Assembly (NCBI GenBank): GCA_023374025.1
Contig: SIJG01000072.1
Coordinates: forward strand, 472,454-536,453
DNA length: 64,000 nucleotides
Direction of reading: 5' to 3'
From: Heterodera schachtii
Taxonomy: Eukaryota > Nematoda > Chromadorea > Rhabditida > Heteroderidae
Part shown: positions 19,747 to 31,707 of the stretch, piece by piece
Layout of the letters: each line of letters starts with the position of its first letter
Position numbering within the stretch: position 1 is the stretch's first letter
Notes under the pieces: model-generated
Seen by the model: only the letters and a program-made list of their open reading frames with translations
Told to the model about the DNA's origin: nothing
Databases searched by the model: none
Position numbers and translations under genes: made by a program

Positions 19747-21513
19747 CAGTCATGGTCATATCTTTAGGACCACTTAAAATTTTGTATAAAATTTGTTTAA
19801 AATTGATTATAAAATCGCAATTTGATGTATATATGTTTTACATTTCTTGTAGCATTTTTGTGGGCTTTCTAATGATGCCAATCATTAACCCGTTCATAAT
19901 TGTTATTTTTGATTACAAACCATTTGACCAACTGCACTCCCTTTTTTGGGGTGGTCATATCTTTAGGACCATTTTTTGAATCTCGAATTTGAAAGCACAG
20001 AAAAAACTGAAACAATTCATGCAAACACAACTTTTGATGCTGATCAAAAAAGTCTCTTGTACCAACTTGATCAGATCACTCCTTCATGGTGATCTGGACA
20101 ACCCAAAACACACTGAAAATCTGGGAAATTTTCGAGAAAAATTCCTAGGGGGTTGGGAAAATTTTTTGGAAATTTTAAGTAGGCGCATTGTAAAGAGCAC
20201 AAAATTACTACTGATTTGCCTTTTGAATGGTGGATCTAGGACTTATAGACGCTGAGATATGGGCACTTTCATTTCGGTGTCTTCAAAACTACTGTATTTC
20301 TTAAGAAAATAGTGCATTTTACAGTAAAATGATCAACACTGAAATTGAACTTCCCATGTCTCAGCGGGTATAAGTTGTAGAGACTTGCGGTCTTTTGCAT
20401 ATTGTAGAGAATTTTGTGCTCTTTCCAATAAGCCTACTAAAAATTTCCAAAAAAATTTTCCCAACCCCTAGGATTTTTTTTCCGAAAATTTCCCCAATTT
20501 TCAGTGTATTTTAGGTGTCCAGATCACGATGAAGGAGTGATCTGATCACGTAGGTGCAAAAGACTTTTTTGATCAGCGTCAAAAATTATGTAATCATGAA
20601 TTAATTCAGATTTTTCTGTGCTCTCAAATTCGAGATTCAAAAAGTGGTGCTAAAGATATGACCACCCCAAAAAAGGGAGTGCAGTTGGTCAAATGGTTTA
20701 TAACCAATAATAACAATTATGATAGGGTTAATGATTGGTATCATTAGAAAGCCCACAAAAAATACTACAAGAAATGTATAACTAGGGTTGGGAATTATAT
20801 GGAAATCCATATTTTTTTCCTGGACTGTGGGAGGCCTGAAACGCACGAAAAACATGTTTTTAGCTTATTTTGAAGCTTCTAGGATGGATTTCTATATCCA
20901 TATTTTCCATATTTTTCCATATTTCGCGATTTATGTCCATATTTCCATATTTGTCCATATTTTGGCATTTATCCATATTTTATGTCCATATTTTGGCATT
21001 TTTCCAAAAAAACTCTATTAGAACGGCCCCCAGGAGCTAAATTGGGCTTTTTGAGTCCAAAAAACGGAAAATTTCTTAAAAAAAATCATTTTTCACCAAA
21101 TTTTCTCGAGAATATTGAATAAATTTAAATTTTTTTAAAAATGGTTAATTTATGTCAAAAATAAGTAAAAAAAGCAAAATTTAGCTTTTTGGGTTGATTT
21201 TTCGCTAAAAATGAGTAAATTTTAGCTTTAATATGTTTTTTTATTCTAAAATGATTTTTAATACCATATTTAGCCATTTTTGAAGGTTTTACTTTATATT
21301 TAACAAATTTAAACAAATTTTGGGAAATTATGCCCTCAATTTGAAAAAATTTATGTCCATATTTTTGCCATTTTATGTCCATATTTTGCGATTTTATGTC
21401 CATATTTTGCGATTTTATATCCATATTTTTACCATCCCTATGTATAACATATATACACAATATAATCAAAGTGAGATTTTATAATCAATTTTAAACAAAT
21501 TTGATACATGATG
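19747..21513. repeat. Large palindrome interrupted by element E6
   Basis: The left arm (about 19790-20300) reads TTTGTTTAAAATTGATTATA, GGGCTTTCTAATGATGCC and GGTGGTCATATCTTTAGGA. The right arm repeats this reversed in 20330-20782 and continues at 21449-21513 beyond the E6 insertion. The left end also has TACAGTCATGGTCATATC, which looks like a Tc1/mariner terminus (TA then CAGT). The mirrored outer end is missing. There is no long coding frame. It fills the tail-to-tail space between F1 and F2. Confidence 0.8.
20783..21440. mobile_element. hAT-like non-autonomous element E6
   Basis: Ends TAGGGTTGGGAATTATATGG and, on the complement of the right end, TAGGGATGGTAAAAATATGG. A perfect 8-bp duplication TGTATAAC lies at 20775-20782 and 21441-21448. 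The interior is CCATATTTTT and TATGTCCATATTT words. It interrupts the right arm of the large palindrome, so it is younger than that structure. Confidence 0.93.
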
Positions 21514-21576
21514 GCATAAAATCAGTTTCCTATTGATAAGATCGATCATTTCATCAAATATAATTAATTTATTGCT

Positions 21577-22883
21577 TTAATCCAATTCTTCTTCTTCCGC
21601 TGGCAGCGACAATGGCCTAAAATTATTTTCATTTAACGACAATAAAATTGCTTGTTGATGCTCACCCAGTGCAATGATTTCCATCCCACAAATCAAATAG
21701 GATTTTGTTCAAATTACCACCCGAATAATTGTCATATCGCAGCTCAAATCTGATATAGTTAAAATTGGCACCCGAATTTTCGCGGTTTTTTCACTTAATT
21801 GGCGCCGTCTCCGACTCCCCAATTGGGCACCGTTGCAACAGCCAATTAATCAAATGGTCTTCTTCGCTATGTTTCAGTGTCAACTTTTCTTTCGTCCATT
21901 CGTTCACCAATTCAAATGGTTCAATTGGCGTTGGTTTCACACGAAAATAAAGTTGAATTGTGTAACTGACAGAAGTGGTGGCACGGCGAAATGTCTGAAC
22001 ACAAAAAATGGTAAAACAAAAACAATTTATAGAAAATTTGGCGGTACACCTCCTTGAAGTTGTTGACCCATTCGAGATTCCGTGGATCCAAAGAATTATT
22101 GCGATACAATTCGTTCGTTTGTCCATCTTTGCGCGGTGTGTGTAACCATTTGGACAAAGCTTGGCCAGCAGTTGCATTTGGCCCGTCGTCAGCAATTCCA
22201 TCGGGTAACAGACCGCCAGAATCGATCGAATTCAATTGATCAAGATCAGTGAGAATTGTCGGTGAAGTGCGGCGACGCAAATTGTCCAAAGCATCGTCAC
22301 TGGTAAAGCTCAAATGGCGAATGTTTGTCGCAAAAATTGGCCAAATTTCATGGACAAACAGTTCCCAAATTGGCTGCAGGACATTAGTTGGGTAGTCTGA
22401 ATCCACAACCAAATACAAATAGGCGTCTTTTCTGTCCCAAATTTGCTTGTTAGAACGGAGAAATTCGATGACGGAATGGTTAACGTAGCTGAAAAAATAT
22501 AAAAATGCATTAATATAAACAAAAAAAGAGTTGGAAATTACTCAATCTTGAGGTATTTAAAGCGAATTTTGTTTGGCAACGGACGGTCCGGCAACGGAAA
22601 GTCCACAAATTTGCATTTATCCATCCATACAAACAGTTTCGCCTTTGGTCCAATGTCCTTGCGAATTACGATTGTTCTCCAAAGTGTCAATTCCGTTGTG
22701 CCATCAAAATGTTTGTCCACCAAAACATCGAAACGGTCGGAAAGCAATGCCATTTTGAGTCCGAGTTGGGCATGGTCAAATGATGGGAGAATATCCATCC
22801 AAACGTCACTACAAATCCAGCTGAAATGCGTAAAAAAAAACAGCATGGGTAAATGAAAATGAAATTCTTTACCGTTTGTTCAT
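21577..22883 (-). CDS. F-box-like family protein F2, intact
   Basis: Reading order: 22873-22883, 22542-22820, 22050-22488, 21666-21994 and 21577-21616, phase-consistent, 365 residues. F-box-like start WICSDVWMDILPSFDHAQLG, then SVIEFLRSNKQIWDR, IRHLSF, SPTILTDLDQLNSI, GPNATAGQALSKWLHTP, a longer exon 4 (NWLLQRCPIGESETAPIK) and a short acidic end SLPAEEEELD. It is closest to F7 in exon 4, which carries the same extra 15-20 residue insertion before LWDGN. Confidence 0.83.
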
Positions 22884-22920
22884 TTTTTGCTGTATTATGC
22901 ATCAAAAAATTTTTCGACGT

Positions 22921-22929
22921 CTTTATATA
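22921..22929 (-). promoter_or_regulatory. TATA-type box upstream of F2
   Basis: The minus strand reads TATATAAAG about 40 bp upstream of the F2 ATG. F8 has the same arrangement (TATATAAAGGGG at 40802-40813). Confidence 0.5.
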
Positions 22930-23040
22930 CCCAAATAAAAGTGAGCGATTTGTAACAGATGAACGGATGGGAGAGATTACCTAAAATGGTCTGCTGGCCA
23001 AAAATATGGCCATAATTCGTTGATTTATGCGTACATAAAG

Positions 23041-23273
23041 TAGAGTTGGTCGGGACCGGGACGGGAATTCCTGGGTTTTTCAGGTCCCGGTCCCGATCCC
23101 GGTTTTTGGAAAAACAGAAATCCCGGTCCCGGTTTTGCCAGTCCCGGTCCCGGCTTTTCTCGCGGTCCCGATCCCGGTCCCGGTCAAAAAACTTGGTCCC
23201 GGTCCCGACTTTTCTGGTCCCGGCAAGTCCCGGTCCCGGTTTTTGTCAAATTTCCCGGTCCCGACCAACTCTA
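23041..23273. mobile_element. hAT-like short element E7 (GGTCCCGGT family)
   Basis: TAGAGTTGGTCGGGACCGGG mirrored at the right end, with a perfect 8-bp duplication ACATAAAG at 23033-23040 and 23274-23281. The interior is a tandem GGTCCCGGT string. Arginine/serine-rich ORFs here are products of the repeat. Confidence 0.93.
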
Positions 23274-23545
23274 ACATAAAGAGAGTAATAATGGGAAAGG
23301 CGTTCTACTGATTTTTCAATGCTTAATTTACACGGCTTTTTTTTTCATGTAAATTCATATATTTTTTCCTGGATTTTCCGTAGCCTAATTAAAAACTAAT
23401 TGAGCGGATAAACTGAATTAGATTGAAAAAACCAATATTATTTACAAATCTCCGTCTGTTTTTTGCACAAAAAATGTGATGAATTTCTGTTTCAAAATTA
23501 TTTTTGCCCTCTCATTTTTTCAAATTGTTCTCTCTATTTTAAAAT

Positions 23546-24126
23546 CAGGGCTCGCAGATGTGAGGCTTTAGCCTCATTTTGTGGTTTTTTGGTAGGTCAA
23601 TGAGGCTAAATTTTAAAAATGAGGCTTTGAGGTTTTTTGTGGTTTTTTGTTAAATTTTCCAAAAAAACACAAAATTAAGAATTTTTTAATGAAAATCTGC
23701 TAAAAATATGATCAAAATTTCAATTTTTCCCTTGTTGGCGGCGCCTATCGGCACCGCCAGCCCTTAAAGTCCTTTATTTTCTTTTAAAGTTTGGCTTAAA
23801 GCATAAAATTGGTTATTTTTTGGACAAAATTTGTTAACAAATCGCATTGAAAATTACAAAATCTTTCCCGGCGGCGCCTATCGGCGCCGCCGGCCCCCCT
23901 TTTTTCCCCAAAAGTTTTTTGGAAAAAGCATCGCAAAAAAATCAACTGGTTTTTCATGCTTAGATTTCACAAAATGCTCAAATTGATCATGGACAAATCA
24001 GAAATATAACATTTGAACATTTCAAATGTATTTTGAATAAATTTGAAAAATGAGGCTTTTTGACCCAAAATGAGGATTTTTTGCCTGCCAAATGAGGCTT
24101 TTGAAAATTTTGATCTGGGAACCATG
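23546..24126. mobile_element. hAT-like non-autonomous element E8
   Basis: Left end CAGGGCTCGCAGATGTGAGG, right end GATCTGGGAACCATG, with a perfect 8-bp duplication TTTAAAAT at 23538-23545 and 24127-24134. Same family as E3 (TGAGGCTTTTT words). It has two hairpins, 23735-23760 and 23868-23893. The right duplication overlaps the ATG of an F-box-like fragment. Confidence 0.93.
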
Positions 24127-24132
24127 TTTAAA

Positions 24133-24312
24133 ATGCATCGACGGTAAGGAATTTTTTGAAAAAATTAAAATTTCGTTTAACCAATTTTTTCATCATGTTT
24201 CAGTTGGATTTGTGGCGCAAATTGGACCAAAAGCAAAACTATTTGTGCAAATCAATGACAAATTTATGGAATTTCCGATACCGAACCATTCGCTGCCAAA
24301 TAAAAGAGCGTA
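24133..24312 (+). pseudogene. F-box-like family fragment: exon 1 and internally deleted exon 2
   Basis: ATGCATCGACG with a GTAAGG donor (24133-24143), then exon 2 from 24204. It starts TTGGATTTGTGGCG and jumps straight to the IGPKAKLFVQINDKF part, losing the F-box-like region. It is cut at 24311 by the palindromic element that follows. It cannot encode the normal protein. Confidence 0.8.
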
Positions 24313-24527
24313 CCGTATTATCTCCTTTTATCCCCCCCCCAGATGGACCACTTTGCGACTTCTTCAGGAAGCGGGGGACCATACTAGAAATAAACTTTTG
24401 GTGGATTATTCTTCAAACTACCTAGAAAACCAAAAATTTTGCTTCCGATATGATCCCCCGCTCCCTGAAGAGGTCGCAAAGTGGTCCATCTGGGGGGGGG
24501 GGGGGGATAAAAGGAGATAATACGGTA
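24311..24527. mobile_element. Palindromic Tc1/mariner-like short element (TA target)
   Basis: About 62-bp mirror-image arms start TACCGTATTATCTCC and include a C run (G run on the other side), AGATGGACCACTTTGCGAC and GAAGCGGGGGA. TA on both sides fits a TA duplication. It is inserted in the F-box-like exon 2 fragment. A degraded relative lies at 52561-52691. Confidence 0.75.
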
Positions 24528-25113
24528 ATTGGGTCAAAGTCCAAAATTTGTTCAGGAAAATTTAGTACTAAAAAAACAAAGCCAGGGTTTCCTTAATTTT
24601 TTTTTTTAGTTAAATAGGAGCAATGGTTGGTGGTAGATAAACCGCAGCAGTTCCGTCAATTTTTGACGAAGAACTCCCAAAAATAGTAATAATTTATTAG
24701 TTGGTACATATGAAGAAGTGGGTGGGGTCAAAGTACAAAAATATCCACCGCCCCCCCCCCCCCCCCCTAAACCAATGTGTGGCGATGTGATGGTCCATGA
24801 TGCATTCATTATTAATCAATTATTGTTCATTAAACATGAACATTTGTATGGGAGAAGGTGTCGAAGGGAGGGTGGGGGGTAATTAGTAAGCCCGGGGGTA
24901 ATTAATAAGCCAATTTACTGTGTACCAGGGATGTGTCGGTATATCGAGATAATTTTTTGGGCCATCGAAATTCCGAAATTTTTGAGCCCTTGGAATGCCG
25001 ATTTCAATCACTAAATTTTTTTTATCTAAAAAATGCGTTCGAACGAAAGAGAGCAGTTCAGAGCAAACAAAATATCATTTTAATCATCAAACTCAATAAT
25101 GATCGGCCATTTC
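24528..25113. other. Gene-free stretch with homopolymer and a possible partial element
   Basis: Contains a C run (about 24751-24768), and at 24927 a CAGGGATGTGTCGGTATATC left terminus with no matching right end. No gene is supported. The 3' UTR motif of F3 is visible, mirrored, near 25098-25118. Confidence 0.4.
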
Positions 25114-26595
25114 TCAAATGATCACTTTTTCACTGGGCGCGGGAGGAGAGAACACTTTTTCATCACTTTGACCTGGCGGAGACAGCGGCCTAAATTAAGC
25201 AAAATTTGGAATGGATGAACATTTTTTGTGAAAATAGAGCCCGAATTTCGAAAAAGCTCGGACCAGCAGGATTTCGAGATTGACCAGCAGGACAGAGCGA
25301 AAAACTGTTTTAATAGGAACCCATGGCACTGACAAGATTCTGGGAAAGTACTGTACAGCAGGGGCAATACCGTATCCTCCTGTCCGTGCTCTATTCAAAA
25401 GTAAAGCCTTCTTTCCGCTCACCCAATACAATTTCCACAAAGGAAGAAGTAAATTCGGTTCAAATGGTCCAAATTTTCGTCGTCTTTCCATTGAACGGTC
25501 GCCGTCTCCGCAAGAATTGGGCTTCTCTCCAACAGCCAAGCACTAAGGAATTCAGCACTGCCAGCTTTCTTCATCAGTCTCAGCTTCTCATTTGTCCGTT
25601 CGTTCACCAATTCAAATTGTTCAATTGGCATGTTGACCAAATATAAATTAAACCAAATATTGTAACTGACAGAAGTGGTGGCACGGCGAAATGTCTAAAC
25701 CAAATTAATAAAACAAAAAAATAAATAAACGAAAATGTGTTCGGCCACCTCTTTGAAATTGTTGAGCCATTCGAGATTCAATTGACCAAAAAAATTATTG
25801 CTATACAATTCCTTCGGTTGTCCATCTTTGCCCGGAGTGTGCAACCATTTAGTCAACGCTTGGCCAGCAGTTGCATTTGGCCCAGCGTCAGCAATTCCAT
25901 CAGGGAACAGACCACCAGAATTGATTGCATTCAGATGAATGAGATCGGTGAGAATTGTCGGTGAAATCAGACGACGCAAATTGTCCAAATGGTCGCCATC
26001 GGTAAAGCGCAAATGGCGAATTCTTGTCGAAATAATTGGCCAAATTTCAGGGACAAAAGCATTCCAAATCGGCTGATCATCTTCCTTTTTGTTTGCACAC
26101 ACAAATAATTTCAATTTGATGCCACTTCTGTCCCAAATGTGCTGGTTGGAACGAAGAAATTCAATGACGGAATAGTCAATGTATCTGAAGAAACATAAAA
26201 ATGCATTAATATAACAAAAAAAATTGAAAGTTACTCAATCAAAAGGAAAAGAAAGCGAATTTTGTTTGGCAACAGATGGTCCGGCATCGGAAAATCCACA
26301 AATTTGCCATCGATCAAAACCGACAGTTTCGCTTTTTGTCCAATTTCCTCGTCCTCCATGTCCTTTCGAATTTTAATCTCTTTCCAAATTGTCAATTCCG
26401 TTTTGCCATCAAAATGCGTGTCAACCAAAGCATCGAAACGATAAGAAAGCAATGCCATTTTGAGTCCAAGTTGGGCATGGTCAAAAGATGGGAGAATGTC
26501 CATCCACACGTCGCTACAAATCCAACTGAAACATGGAAAAAAATGGATAAACGAAAATTTGTAATTTAAAAAAAAATTCCTTACCGTCGATTCAT
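25114..26595 (-). CDS. F-box-like family protein F3, intact
   Basis: Exons 26585-26595, 26235-26525, 25749-26184, 25423-25694 and 25114-25189, in phase, 361 residues. The F-box-like region is WICSDVWMDILPSFDHAQLG. Exon 2 has a small insertion (KDMEDEEIGQKAKL). The tail is extended and less acidic (PLSPPGQSDEKVFSPPAPSE). Intron 4 is 233 bp and contains a single copy of a sequence that is tandemly duplicated in intron 4 of F16. F16 also shares this tail type, so F3 and F16 form a subgroup. A GTGTGTCAAAAGGTCA box lies 49-64 bp upstream of the ATG (26644-26659). Confidence 0.83.
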
Positions 26596-26897
26596 TTTGA
26601 TGGTTCAATAATCAGCACACTTTTCCCTTTTTCCAATTGATTGGTGTGTCAAAAGGTCAAAAATCTGTTGTTATGTAACTTAAAACGAGACTGTTAGAAA
26701 AAATGAAAGAGCAAAATACAAATCAATCAATGACGCATTAACATTTTGCAAAAAAAAAAAAAAATTATTTTCGACTTTGCGTTCAAATCCGGGTCCGGAT
26801 TCGACAAAAAAAAAAAATTCAAAATTTAAATATTTATTTTTGTGACTTTTTATTCCTTAGAAATTTCTTTAGTTTCTATTTTCTGTACATTTATAAC

Positions 26898-26985
26898 TAG
26901 GGCTCGGATTTTAAGCGCGAAAAAGTCCAAAATAAGTCCTTAAATAAAGAAAAAAATAAGCAAAAACATAAGAATCCGGGCCCTA
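26898..26985. mobile_element. hAT-like short element E10
   Basis: TAGGGCTCGGATTTT mirrored by AAGAATCCGGGCCCTA, with near-perfect 8-bp flanks TTTATAAC and TTTATGAC. Only 88 bp. Its ends resemble E2. Confidence 0.8.
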
Positions 26986-27438
26986 TTTATGACTTCTAAG
27001 ATTAAAATTTATTAACAAATCCGCCGCTGGCCCATATTTTTTTTGGATTTATTTAATTGCTTTTAAGGAAAAATTCAAAAAATGTAGTTTTGGCATAAAG
27101 CTCACTTTTTTATTTGGCGACTTTTTGAAGAAAAAATTTCATTTTCAGGATGAATTTTTTTCTTATTTTCATACCATTCAAAATTTTTCCACCTTCTGCC
27201 CACCTATTCACTTGGATTTTCAAAATTTTAGCCAAGACTTATTTTGGTCGAAATCTGTTATAAAAAATAACTTACTTTTAAAAAATTTCTACGGTGGACC
27301 CTTTCCATAATTTTTTTTGAAAATAATATTGCAAAAGCATAGTGAAAACAATGCATAAATAAAAAAAATTTTAGTTTAGTTAATATCATTTTTCGCAATC
27401 ACAAAGTAAGACAACATTGAGCTGCGAATTACCGCAAA

Positions 27439-29096
27439 ATGAACCGACGTTTAAAGAAAAAAATGTGAGGAATTTTTAAATGATACAATTTTCGGCACTT
27501 TTGCAGTTTATTGGGCCCTTACGGAAAACCACAGGGGTGGAAGGGCTTTTGATGTAAAATCATTAGTAAGAACCCAACTCGTTCTGTGAAAAAAAAATTT
27601 GTCTAAAATCGCAGCACGAGTTGGGGTTCCGGCTTTTGATTTGTAAATTTTCAAAATTTGCTCACCACTTTTGTTTTTCATTGGGCCCACTAAACTTCGA
27701 AAATGCCAATTCTCTTTTAATTTTTACGTACGCATTTCAGTTGGATTTGTGGCGACGTTTGGATGGACATTCTCCCATCTTTTGACCATGCTCAACTCGG
27801 CCTCAAAATGCATTGCTTTCGCCACGTTTTGATGCGTTGGTGGACACGCATTTTGATGGAAAAACTACGAAATTGACAATTTGGAGAGAAATAATAATTT
27901 GCGAGGGCATTGGACCAGAACCGACACTGTCTGTGAATATCGATGACAAAATGGTGGATTTTCCTCTGCCGGACCGTCCGCTGCCCAACAAAATTCGCTT
28001 TAGGGATCTTTATATTGAGTAATTTTAATTGTTTTTTTTTGTATTTTAAAGCATACTATTTTTGTTTCATCAGGTATATTGACCATTCCGTCATTGCATT
28101 TCTGCGTTCCAACAAACAAATTTGGGACAGAAATGGCACCGACTTACTCATTCGAATAGAATCAGACACAAATGTTATCCAGCCAATTTGGGATGTTCTT
28201 GCCAGTGAAATTTGGCCAATTTTTGCGACAGGCCTTCGTCATTTGAGCATTGACGACGACGATCATTTGGACAATTTGCGTCGTCTCGTTTCACCGACAA
28301 TTCTCACTGATCTTGATCAATTGCTTTCAATCGATACTTATAGTCTGTTCCCCGATGCGATTGGTGATCATTTTGATGGGCCAAATGCAACTTCTGCTGG
28401 CCAAGCGTTAACCAAATGGTTGCACACGCCGAGCAAAAATGGCCAATCGAAGGGATTGATTTGTGTGGATTATGACGATGAAGTGAACATAGATTGGGTC
28501 AACAGTTTCAAGGAGGTGCGTTTGGTCACATTCTCATAAAATTTGGGTATAATACCTCTGGTACCACTCAATTTTTTTGAAAAAAAATTTTAAAAATTTT
28601 AATCGAATGGGTCAACAATTTAAGAGAAGTGTGTATGTGTGTGATCACATAAACGATTGACTGATTGATTGCCTTTGATTTTCGCTTCCTTTTTGTTTAG
28701 GCGTTTCTCCGTGCCACCGCTTCAGTCAGCTACAAAGTTCGACTTGAACTTTATGATTCAACACCAATTGGAACATTTGAATTGGTGAACGAACGAACCA
28801 AAGAAAAACTGACACTGGAGAAAATGTCACGTTATGGTGGTGGTGAATGGCTGTTGAAGCGATGCCCAATTAGTGAAAAGGCGGCGGATCAATGGGAAAA
28901 CAACGCCAATTTGAACTATGTCCAATTTAATTTGTGTGGTGGCAAAAGTTCGACTGGGTAAGTGTAAAAGATAATTCACAGTTCACACCTAATTCAAACT
29001 GTATTTAATTTTAGGCCATGTCGCAACCAGCAGGTGAAGAAAAAGAAGCGTGTCAAAGCATCGAAATATCGTCGGATTGCGCGGAAGACGAATTAA
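27439..29096 (+). pseudogene. F-box-like family copy F4, frameshifted
   Basis: Exons 27439-27464 (MNRRLKKK), 27741-28018, 28074-28515, 28701-28957 and 29015-29096. Exon 2 lacks one G after 27810 (CTCAAAATGCATTGC instead of AAAATGGCATTGC), which throws the F-box-like region out of frame. Downstream exons 2-4 remain open (SPTILTDLDQLLSI, ATSAGQALTKWLHTP, WLLKRCPI). The last exon also lacks a T (GCCATGTCGC for GCCATTGTCGC). The usual acidic tail is replaced by a basic one, PCRNQQVKKKKRVKASK. Intron 3 is long (185 bp). It is a recent pseudogene unless the indels are sequence errors. Confidence 0.82.
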
Positions 29097-29565
29097 TTAT
29101 ATTTGAGAAATGGCCGATGATCTCACCAATTGGAAGTTATTGCTTTTATTGTTGTTGTTTTCTTTAATACATTTATTTGCTTGCTTTTATTGTTGTGTAA
29201 TTTCTTTAGTATCAATTGAAACGATTGTCTAGAGAATTTGGTAATATGTAATTAGGTAAGATGGTTCCCCACGCGTTTAGTAAAAAAAAAAAAAAAAATC
29301 GAAATTTCCAAAAAACGTAGCCAGTCGAAACTTCGCCGCAAAAAAAACAAAACCATAAAATATTTGAAATTATCATTTTATGGCGCAATGCATTTTTTAA
29401 ATTGACGACTTATGAAATGTTAAATTTTCAGGGATGATTTTTTAATTTTCACACCAATCAAAATTTCTCCAACCTTCGGTCCACCTATTCCTTTAGGTTT
29501 TCAAAACCTTAGCAAAAAAAAAATTGTTGTTTGATCAAAATATGTTACAAAAATCAATACTAATA

Positions 29566-29998
29566 CAGTTTGACCCACATAAAAATTCTTTTTGTTTATT
29601 AATGCTAAAATGTGTTTCCAGGGGTTTTCGGGGCTGCTGATCATGAATTTGAACTCTATTTGACGAATTTCCGAACCCCGAAATTCGAACATTTTTTTGA
29701 AAATTTTTTTTTTCCAAAAATCGGTTTAAATGTGCCAAATGCGTGTTCCATGATTCTCCGATGTGATGCTCATATTATATTGACTTGGACCAAGCGTTGA
29801 TGCAATGTAATTCAACACATACTCAACAAATAAATAAATAAAATTATCAAAATTTCTTAAGTTCAACTAAATGTTCGAATTTCGAGTTAGGGTTCCGAAA
29901 TTCGTCAAATAGAGTTCAAATTCATAATCAGCGGCCCCGAAAATACCTAGAAACATGTTTTTATCAATAAATTAAAAAAATTTATGTGGGTCAAACTG
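29566..29998. mobile_element. Tc1/mariner-like palindromic MITE (P7)
   Basis: About 135-bp inverted arms (29566-29699, 29872-29998) start CAGTTTGACCCACATAAA, with TA at each edge (29564-29565, 29999-30000). The CAGT terminus and TA duplication point to Tc1/mariner. The arms contain the dispersed ATGATCAGC/GCCCCGAAAA motif. There is no transposase. Confidence 0.8.
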
Positions 29999-30186
29999 TA
30001 TAAGTACCCAAAAATCAACTTACAATTAAAATTTATATTTTTAGCGATCAAATGGAAAAAGAAAAAATATTTGATCATTTTTGCTTATTTTTTTGAACAA
30101 CATAAATAAATTTTTTTTAAATTTTAGTTACATAATTTTTCTCAATCACAACTTACGACAATAATTGTGCTGCTAATTGACGCAAA

Positions 30187-31707
30187 ATGAACCGACAATT
30201 AAAGAAAAAAATGTGAGAATTTGTAAATTGAACGATTTTTCGGCATTTGCATTTTTGTGAGCCATTATGAGTGTCAAAAATCAGAGATTTGTCTCTACGA
30301 GTTGGATTATCCGGCTTTTGATTTGCAATATTTTCAAGATTTTCTCACCATTTTTGTTTTTAAATAGTTTTACGTACGCATTTCAGTTGGATTTGTAGCG
30401 ACCTTTGGATGGACATTTTCCCCTTCTTTGACCGTCCCCAACTCGGCCTCAATTTGGCATTGCTTTCTTACCGTTACGATGCTTTGGTGGACGCGCATTT
30501 TGATGACAAAACGACGGAATTGACACTTTGGAGAACAATCGTAATTCGCAAGGACATTGGACCAAAGGCGAAACTGTTTGTATGGATCGATGGTGGCAAA
30601 TATGTGGAGTTTCCATTTCCTGACCGTCCGCTTCCAAACAAAATCCGTTTTAGAGATCTTTGGATTGAGTAATTTTAAATTTTGTATATTTTAAGTACGG
30701 CTTATTTTTAATGTTTCTTCAGGTACATTGACCATTCCGTCATTGAATTTCTCCGTGCCAACAAACAAATTTGGGACAGAAAAGGCACCAAATTGGGGTT
30801 GTATGTGTATTCAGACAAAACAGAAAATGATGTCCAGACAATTTGGGATATTTTGGCCCGTGAAATTTGGCCCCTTTTTGCGACAAACATTCGCCAATTG
30901 TACTTTCCTTTTGCCACTCATTTTGACAATTTTCGTTGCCGCACTTCACCGACAATTCTCACTGATCTTGATCAATTGATTTCAATCGATACTGATGGAC
31001 TGTTCCCCGATGAAATTGCTGATCATTTTGATGGGCCAAATGCAATTTCTTCTGCTGGCCAAGCGTTGACAAAATGGGTGCACACGCCGAGCAAAAATGG
31101 CCAACCGAAGCGATTGTTTTGCGAAGACATGGACGAAGAAGGAAACATCGACTGGGTCAACAGTTTCAAGGAGGTGCGTTTGGTCACATTCTCATAAAAG
31201 TTGGGTATAATACCGCTGACATCACTCAATTGTTTTGAAAATTTTTTAATCGGATTGGTCAACAATTGAAAGAGGTGGCCTGCTGGATTTTGATACCTTT
31301 TTGTTTAGACATTTCTCCGTGCCACTGCCTCTGTCAGCTACAAAATTCGACTTGAACTTTATGATTCAACACCAATTGGACCGTTTGAATTGGAGAACGA
31401 ACGAACCAAGGAAAAGCTAACATTGGAGAAAGTGTCACGTTATAGTGCGGATAATGAATTCATTCGTGATTGGTTGATGAAGCGATGCCCAATTAGTGAA
31501 AAGGCGGCGGCGGTTCAATGGGAAAACGACGACAAATTGAATAAAGTCACATTTCATTTGTGGGGTGGTGATATTAATAAATCCATTGGGTGAGCAGCAA
31601 TAGCAATTTTTGATTTTGTCGAAAAAAATATATATTTAATTTTTAGTCCATTATCGCCACCAGCGGAAGAAGAGAAAGAAAAAGCGGATGAAAGCAACGA
31701 AAATTAA
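30187..31707 (+). CDS. F-box-like family protein F5, intact
   Basis: Exons 30187-30212 (MNRQLKKK), 30387-30668, 30723-31173, 31309-31589 and 31647-31707, phase-consistent, 366 residues. F-box-like WICSDLWMDIFPFFDRPQLG, then ALLSYRYDALVDAHF. Exon 3 has SPTILTDLDQLISI and HFDGPNAISSAGQALTKW, a two-residue longer variant shared with F4. Exon 4 ends GGDINKSIG and the tail is PLSPPAEEEKEKADESNEN. F5 shares the KKK first exon and long intron 3 with F4, and its 3' UTR with F1, which suggests a mosaic origin. Confidence 0.85.

Noticed and set aside
19747..20782. Palindrome as a pure assembly artefact
   Set aside because: The arms differ by many substitutions and small indels, and one is interrupted by E6 with its own target duplication. 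They are therefore diverged genomic sequences and not a mirrored read.
23046..23279. Arginine/serine-rich ORF resembling an RS splicing domain
   Set aside because: It is a frame through GGTCCCGGT repeats inside hAT element E7, which has a perfect target duplication.
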